From positions 1,612,001 to 1,676,000 of the forward strand of contig NZ_LT629791.1 in NCBI RefSeq assembly GCF_900105925.1: a stretch of 64,000 nucleotides of DNA, written 5' to 3'. Origin of the DNA: Jiangella alkaliphila. Lineage in GTDB: Bacteria; Actinomycetota; Actinomycetes; Jiangellales; Jiangellaceae. Under the pieces are notes generated by a model, which was not told the origin of the DNA, did not search any database, and saw only the letters and a list, made by a program, of their open reading frames with translations. Shown in pieces: positions 61,800-64,000 of the stretch (the stretch's first letter is position 1; each line of letters opens with the position of its first letter). The position numbers and the translations under genes are program-made.

Positions 61800-63023
61800 C
61801 TAGTCGTCGACCTCGACCCGGGCGGGTCGCTGCTCGCGAGCCGCGGGGGAGACGAGGCCGGCCACGACGGCGGCGACGGCGACGACCAGCAGGGCGTTCA
61901 GCACACCCTCGTGGTCGCCCAGCCAGCCGAGGATCGGCGGGCCGGCGAGGAACGCGGTGTAGCCGACCGACGCGACGACGCTGACCCGCGCGGCGGCCCG
62001 GCGCGGGTCGTCGGACGCGGCGCTCATGCCGAGCGGGAAGCCGAGTGCGGCACCGAAGCCCCAGACCACGGTGCCGATCAGCGCGACCGGCAGCGACCCG
62101 CCGAACACGACCAGCAACACACCCGCGGTGGCCAGCACGGCGCTGGTGCGCAGGACCGGCAACCGGCCGAAGCGGTCGACCAGCTGGGTGCCGGCCGTCC
62201 GCCCGACGGTCATGGCGGCGAGGAACACCGCGAAGCCGACCGCGCCGACGGCGTTGCTGACCTCGTAGCCGTCGACCAGGCCGAGCGCCAGCCAGTCGTT
62301 GGCGATGCCCTCGATCAGCGCGGCGCACATGACCATGAGGCCGATGACCAGCGTGCGCGGCTCGCGCCAGGCGACCAGGACCGACACGCGCTCGACCGGC
62401 GTGCCGTCGTCCTCGACCTCGGCGGTGCGGGGCAGGAAGCTGCGGGTGGCCACGAGGGCGACGACCATCGCGGCGACGCTGACGACGGTCAGGTGCACCA
62501 CGACGGGGACGCCGACGGCCGACGCGCCCGCGCCGAGGCCGGCCCCGGCCACCGTGCCGAGACTGAACGCGGCGTGGAACCGCGGCATGACGGTGCGGCC
62601 GAGCAGCCGCTCGACCGCGGCGCCCTCGACGTTCATCGCGACGTCCCAGGAGCCGGAGCCGTACCCGATGAGCACCAGCCCGGCCGCGACCGCGGGGACG
62701 GCGCCGAGCGTGTCGGCGCCCATCCCGGCCAGCGTCAACCCGAGGGCGACCAGCACGGAGCCGCCGGCCACCGTCCGGGCCGCGCCGATCCGGCTGACGA
62801 CCAGCCCCGACGTGGGCAGCGCGACGAGCGAGCCCGCGGCGAGCGCCAGCAGGACGCGGCCGATCTCGCCCGGCGTCAGGCCGAGCAGGTCGCGCACCTC
62901 GGGGATGCGTCCCATCCAGCTCGCGATGGCCAGCCCGTTGAGGGCGAACACCATGGCCACGGCGTTGCGGGCGCGGACGACCCTGGCCTGGTCGGGCGAC
63001 TGGGCCGGAGCGGAGTGGTTCAC
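61800..63023 (-). CDS. MFS transporter, YbjJ-like
   Basis: Twelve-helix permease of 407 residues. It begins ARNAVAMVFALNGLAIASWMGRIPEVRDLLGLTPGEIG, the typical start of the YbjJ/FucP-like MFS group, and has GYGSGSWDVAMNVEGAAVER at helix 4 to 5. GAGGATCC precedes the GTG. The divergent LacI-type regulator and a tandem palindromic operator in the 125-bp gap imply induction by a sugar or sugar-like molecule, so it may be a sugar or sugar-derivative transporter rather than a drug pump. Direction of transport cannot be determined. Confidence 0.88.
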   Translation of the reverse strand: MNHSAPAQSPDQARVVRARNAVAMVFALNGLAIASWMGRIPEVRDLLGLTPGEIGRVLLALAAGSLVALPTSGLVVSRIGAARTVAGGSVLVALGLTLAGMGADTLGAVPAVAAGLVLIGYGSGSWDVAMNVEGAAVERLLGRTVMPRFHAAFSLGTVAGAGLGAGASAVGVPVVVHLTVVSVAAMVVALVATRSFLPRTAEVEDDGTPVERVSVLVAWREPRTLVIGLMVMCAALIEGIANDWLALGLVDGYEVSNAVGAVGFAVFLAAMTVGRTAGTQLVDRFGRLPVLRTSAVLATAGVLLVVFGGSLPVALIGTVVWGFGAALGFPLGMSAASDDPRRAAARVSVVASVGYTAFLAGPPILGWLGDHEGVLNALLVVAVAAVVAGLVSPAAREQRPARVEVDD

Positions 63024-63063
63024 GGCGGATCCTCAGGTGTCAAGACAGCATCAGGTTTGGGGG

Positions 63064-63091
63064 TCGAATCGATTCGATCGAATCGATTCGA
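63064..63091. promoter_or_regulatory. Tandem palindromic LacI operators
   Basis: TCGAATCGATTCGA is repeated exactly, at 63064-63077 and 63078-63091; each copy is itself a perfect palindrome with a central CpG-like CGA-T-CG core, and together they form a 28-bp palindrome. The site is 41 bp from the MFS start and 58 bp from the proposed LacI start, so one regulator could control both genes. TATTCT at 63092-63097 is a candidate -10 for the LacI gene. Confidence 0.8.
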
Positions 63092-63148
63092 TATTCTCCT
63101 ATGGTCGAGGATCGGATGCAAGCGCGAATTTCGGGCGGGAAGGCACCT

Positions 63149-64000
63149 GTGGGCGAGCACCGGGCAACGCTGGCGGCGGTGGCCGCGCGGGCCGGCGTGT
63201 CGCCGTCCACGGCGTCGCTGGCGTTCAGCGGCTCCGGGCCGGTGGCCGACTCGACCCGCGAACGGGTGCTGGCCGCGGCCCGCGAGCTGAGCTACGCCGG
63301 ACCCGACCCGATGGCGCGGTCGCTGCGCCGGGGACGGTCCGGCATCGTCGGCGCCGTCGTCGGCGAGCGGCTGCTCTACGCGTTCCGCGACCCGGTGGCC
63401 GTCGCACTGCTCGACGGCATCGCCGAGGCGCTGAGCCCGTCCGGCACCGGGTTGCTGCTGCTTTCCGGCGACGCCCAGCACGGCAGCCCGACGACCGAGC
63501 AGGTGTCGCGGCTGCCGGTCGACGCCGTCGTGTTCGCCACCTGCGGCCGCGACGACGACCCGCTGCTCGACTTGTTCCTGCGCCGCGGCGTGCCGGTGGT
63601 CGCGGTCGACGGACCCGACAAGCCCGACCTCACCGTGCTCGACATCGACGACTACGGCGGCGCGGCCGAGCTGGCCCGGCATGTCGCGGCGCTGGGCCAT
63701 CGCCGGGTCGCGGTCGCCGCGCTGCCGCTGCGGCTCGACGGCGGCAGCGGCCTGATCGACGACGCCCGCCGTGCCGTCATCGGATTCGCCGACTGCCGGG
63801 CCCGGCTCGACGCCACCGAGCACGTCTTCGGCACCGTGCCGGTCGCCGAGGCGCCCAGCAACGTCGTCGAGGAGGGCGAGCGGGCCGGCCGGCTGCTGCT
63901 CGCCGGCCCGGACCGGCCGACCGCGATCATCGCGCAGAGTGACCTGCTCGCCGTCGGCGTCATCCGGGCGGCCGAGGCGCTCGGGCTGCGCGTCCCCGAC
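63149..64000 (+). CDS. LacI-family transcriptional regulator, 3' end outside window
   Basis: The frame is open from about 63101 to the end of the window. The helix-turn-helix (LAAVAARAGVSPSTASLAFSG) and hinge (ARELSYAGPDPMARSLRRGRSG) begin a LacI protein, followed by the ligand-binding domain (IVGAVVGERLLYA, VVAVDGPDKPDL, LGHRRVAVAALPLR, AIIAQSDLLAVGVIRAAEALGLRVPD). The last visible block is close to the normal C-terminal third, so perhaps 60-100 residues remain outside. GTG 63149 is chosen after GGGAAGG; ATG 63116 and ATG 63101 are in frame too. Ligand unknown; sugars are usual. Confidence 0.9.
   Translation, partial: MGEHRATLAAVAARAGVSPSTASLAFSGSGPVADSTRERVLAAARELSYAGPDPMARSLRRGRSGIVGAVVGERLLYAFRDPVAVALLDGIAEALSPSGTGLLLLSGDAQHGSPTTEQVSRLPVDAVVFATCGRDDDPLLDLFLRRGVPVVAVDGPDKPDLTVLDIDDYGGAAELARHVAALGHRRVAVAALPLRLDGGSGLIDDARRAVIGFADCRARLDATEHVFGTVPVAEAPSNVVEEGERAGRLLLAGPDRPTAIIAQSDLLAVGVIRAAEALGLRVPD

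Noticed and set aside
61309-61803. Plus-strand frame of 164 codons across the 61364-61799 gap
   Set aside because: It begins inside the VOC gene, spans the inverted repeats, and its product has no recognisable pattern.

Overview
This is about 64 kb of very GC-rich chromosome from an actinobacterium. The supporting signs are strong GC bias at third codon positions, frequent GTG starts, many genes apparently read from leaderless transcripts (a TAnnnT hexamer 6-8 nt before the start codon), Tat-exported sugar enzymes, and actinobacterial gene neighbourhoods such as fba-DUF3151-purA and folP-folB-folK-DUF3180. A Jiangella-like (Jiangellaceae) origin is my guess from gene content; it was not checked against a database. 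I saw no rRNA, tRNA, CRISPR array, complete insertion sequence or prophage.

Layout. 1-3917: end of a sugar ABC transporter operon (permease, N-acetylneuraminate-lyase-like aldolase, GH36 alpha-galactosidase). 3904-7666: membrane protein, secreted phospholipase-D-like protein, MocR regulator divergent from a secreted NTF2-like protein. 7670-9474: soxR with an intact SoxR-type promoter in front of a decayed MFS efflux gene. 9442-14249: TetR regulator, large palindromic operator and an operon resembling drrA-drrB-drrC (ABC ATPase, ABC permease, UvrA-like protein). 14294-17577: Tat-exported phosphodiesterase, an antibiotic-kinase-like protein, an RNase H with an N-terminal Cys module, and a tiny basic protein. 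17679-30012: polysaccharide lyase 8, Tat-exported amidohydrolase, methyltransferase, DUF222/HNH protein with an SOS-like promoter, lipoprotein, uridine-kinase-like protein, MFS pump, beta-helix protein with its GntR regulator, and ptsH.

30219-32982 is housekeeping (fba, DUF3151, purA). 32993-37002 holds a TetR-GNAT pair divergent from an MMPL transporter, plus another acetyltransferase. A 480-bp non-coding gap (37003-37482) has end-like inverted repeats and an iterated short motif. It is followed by a PtpB-like phosphatase, a LysR remnant without its DNA-binding helices, and an LLM oxidoreductase. 40089-43666 is purD and the folate genes folP, folB and folK with DUF3180. 45214-48903 is an OpuC-type compatible-solute ABC system. 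48900-55531 has DUF1684, two secreted proteins of unknown role, a PH-domain pair, panD and a DUF885 protein. 55543-61363 has two small membrane proteins, an MFS pump with a DHFR-like protein and divergent regulator, a two-component system and a VOC protein. A second repeat-rich gap (61364-61799) precedes an MFS gene and a LacI regulator that share a tandem palindromic operator; the LacI gene runs off the window.

Together the window combines core purine, folate and pantothenate genes with accessory modules of two kinds. One is extracellular glycan breakdown and sugar sensing. The other is small-molecule export or resistance, usually a pump beside its own regulator. The most unusual items are the SoxR promoter driving a broken gene, the DrrABC-like operon and operator, the SOS-like leaderless promoter of the HNH gene, the tandem LacI operator, and the two repeat-rich gaps.
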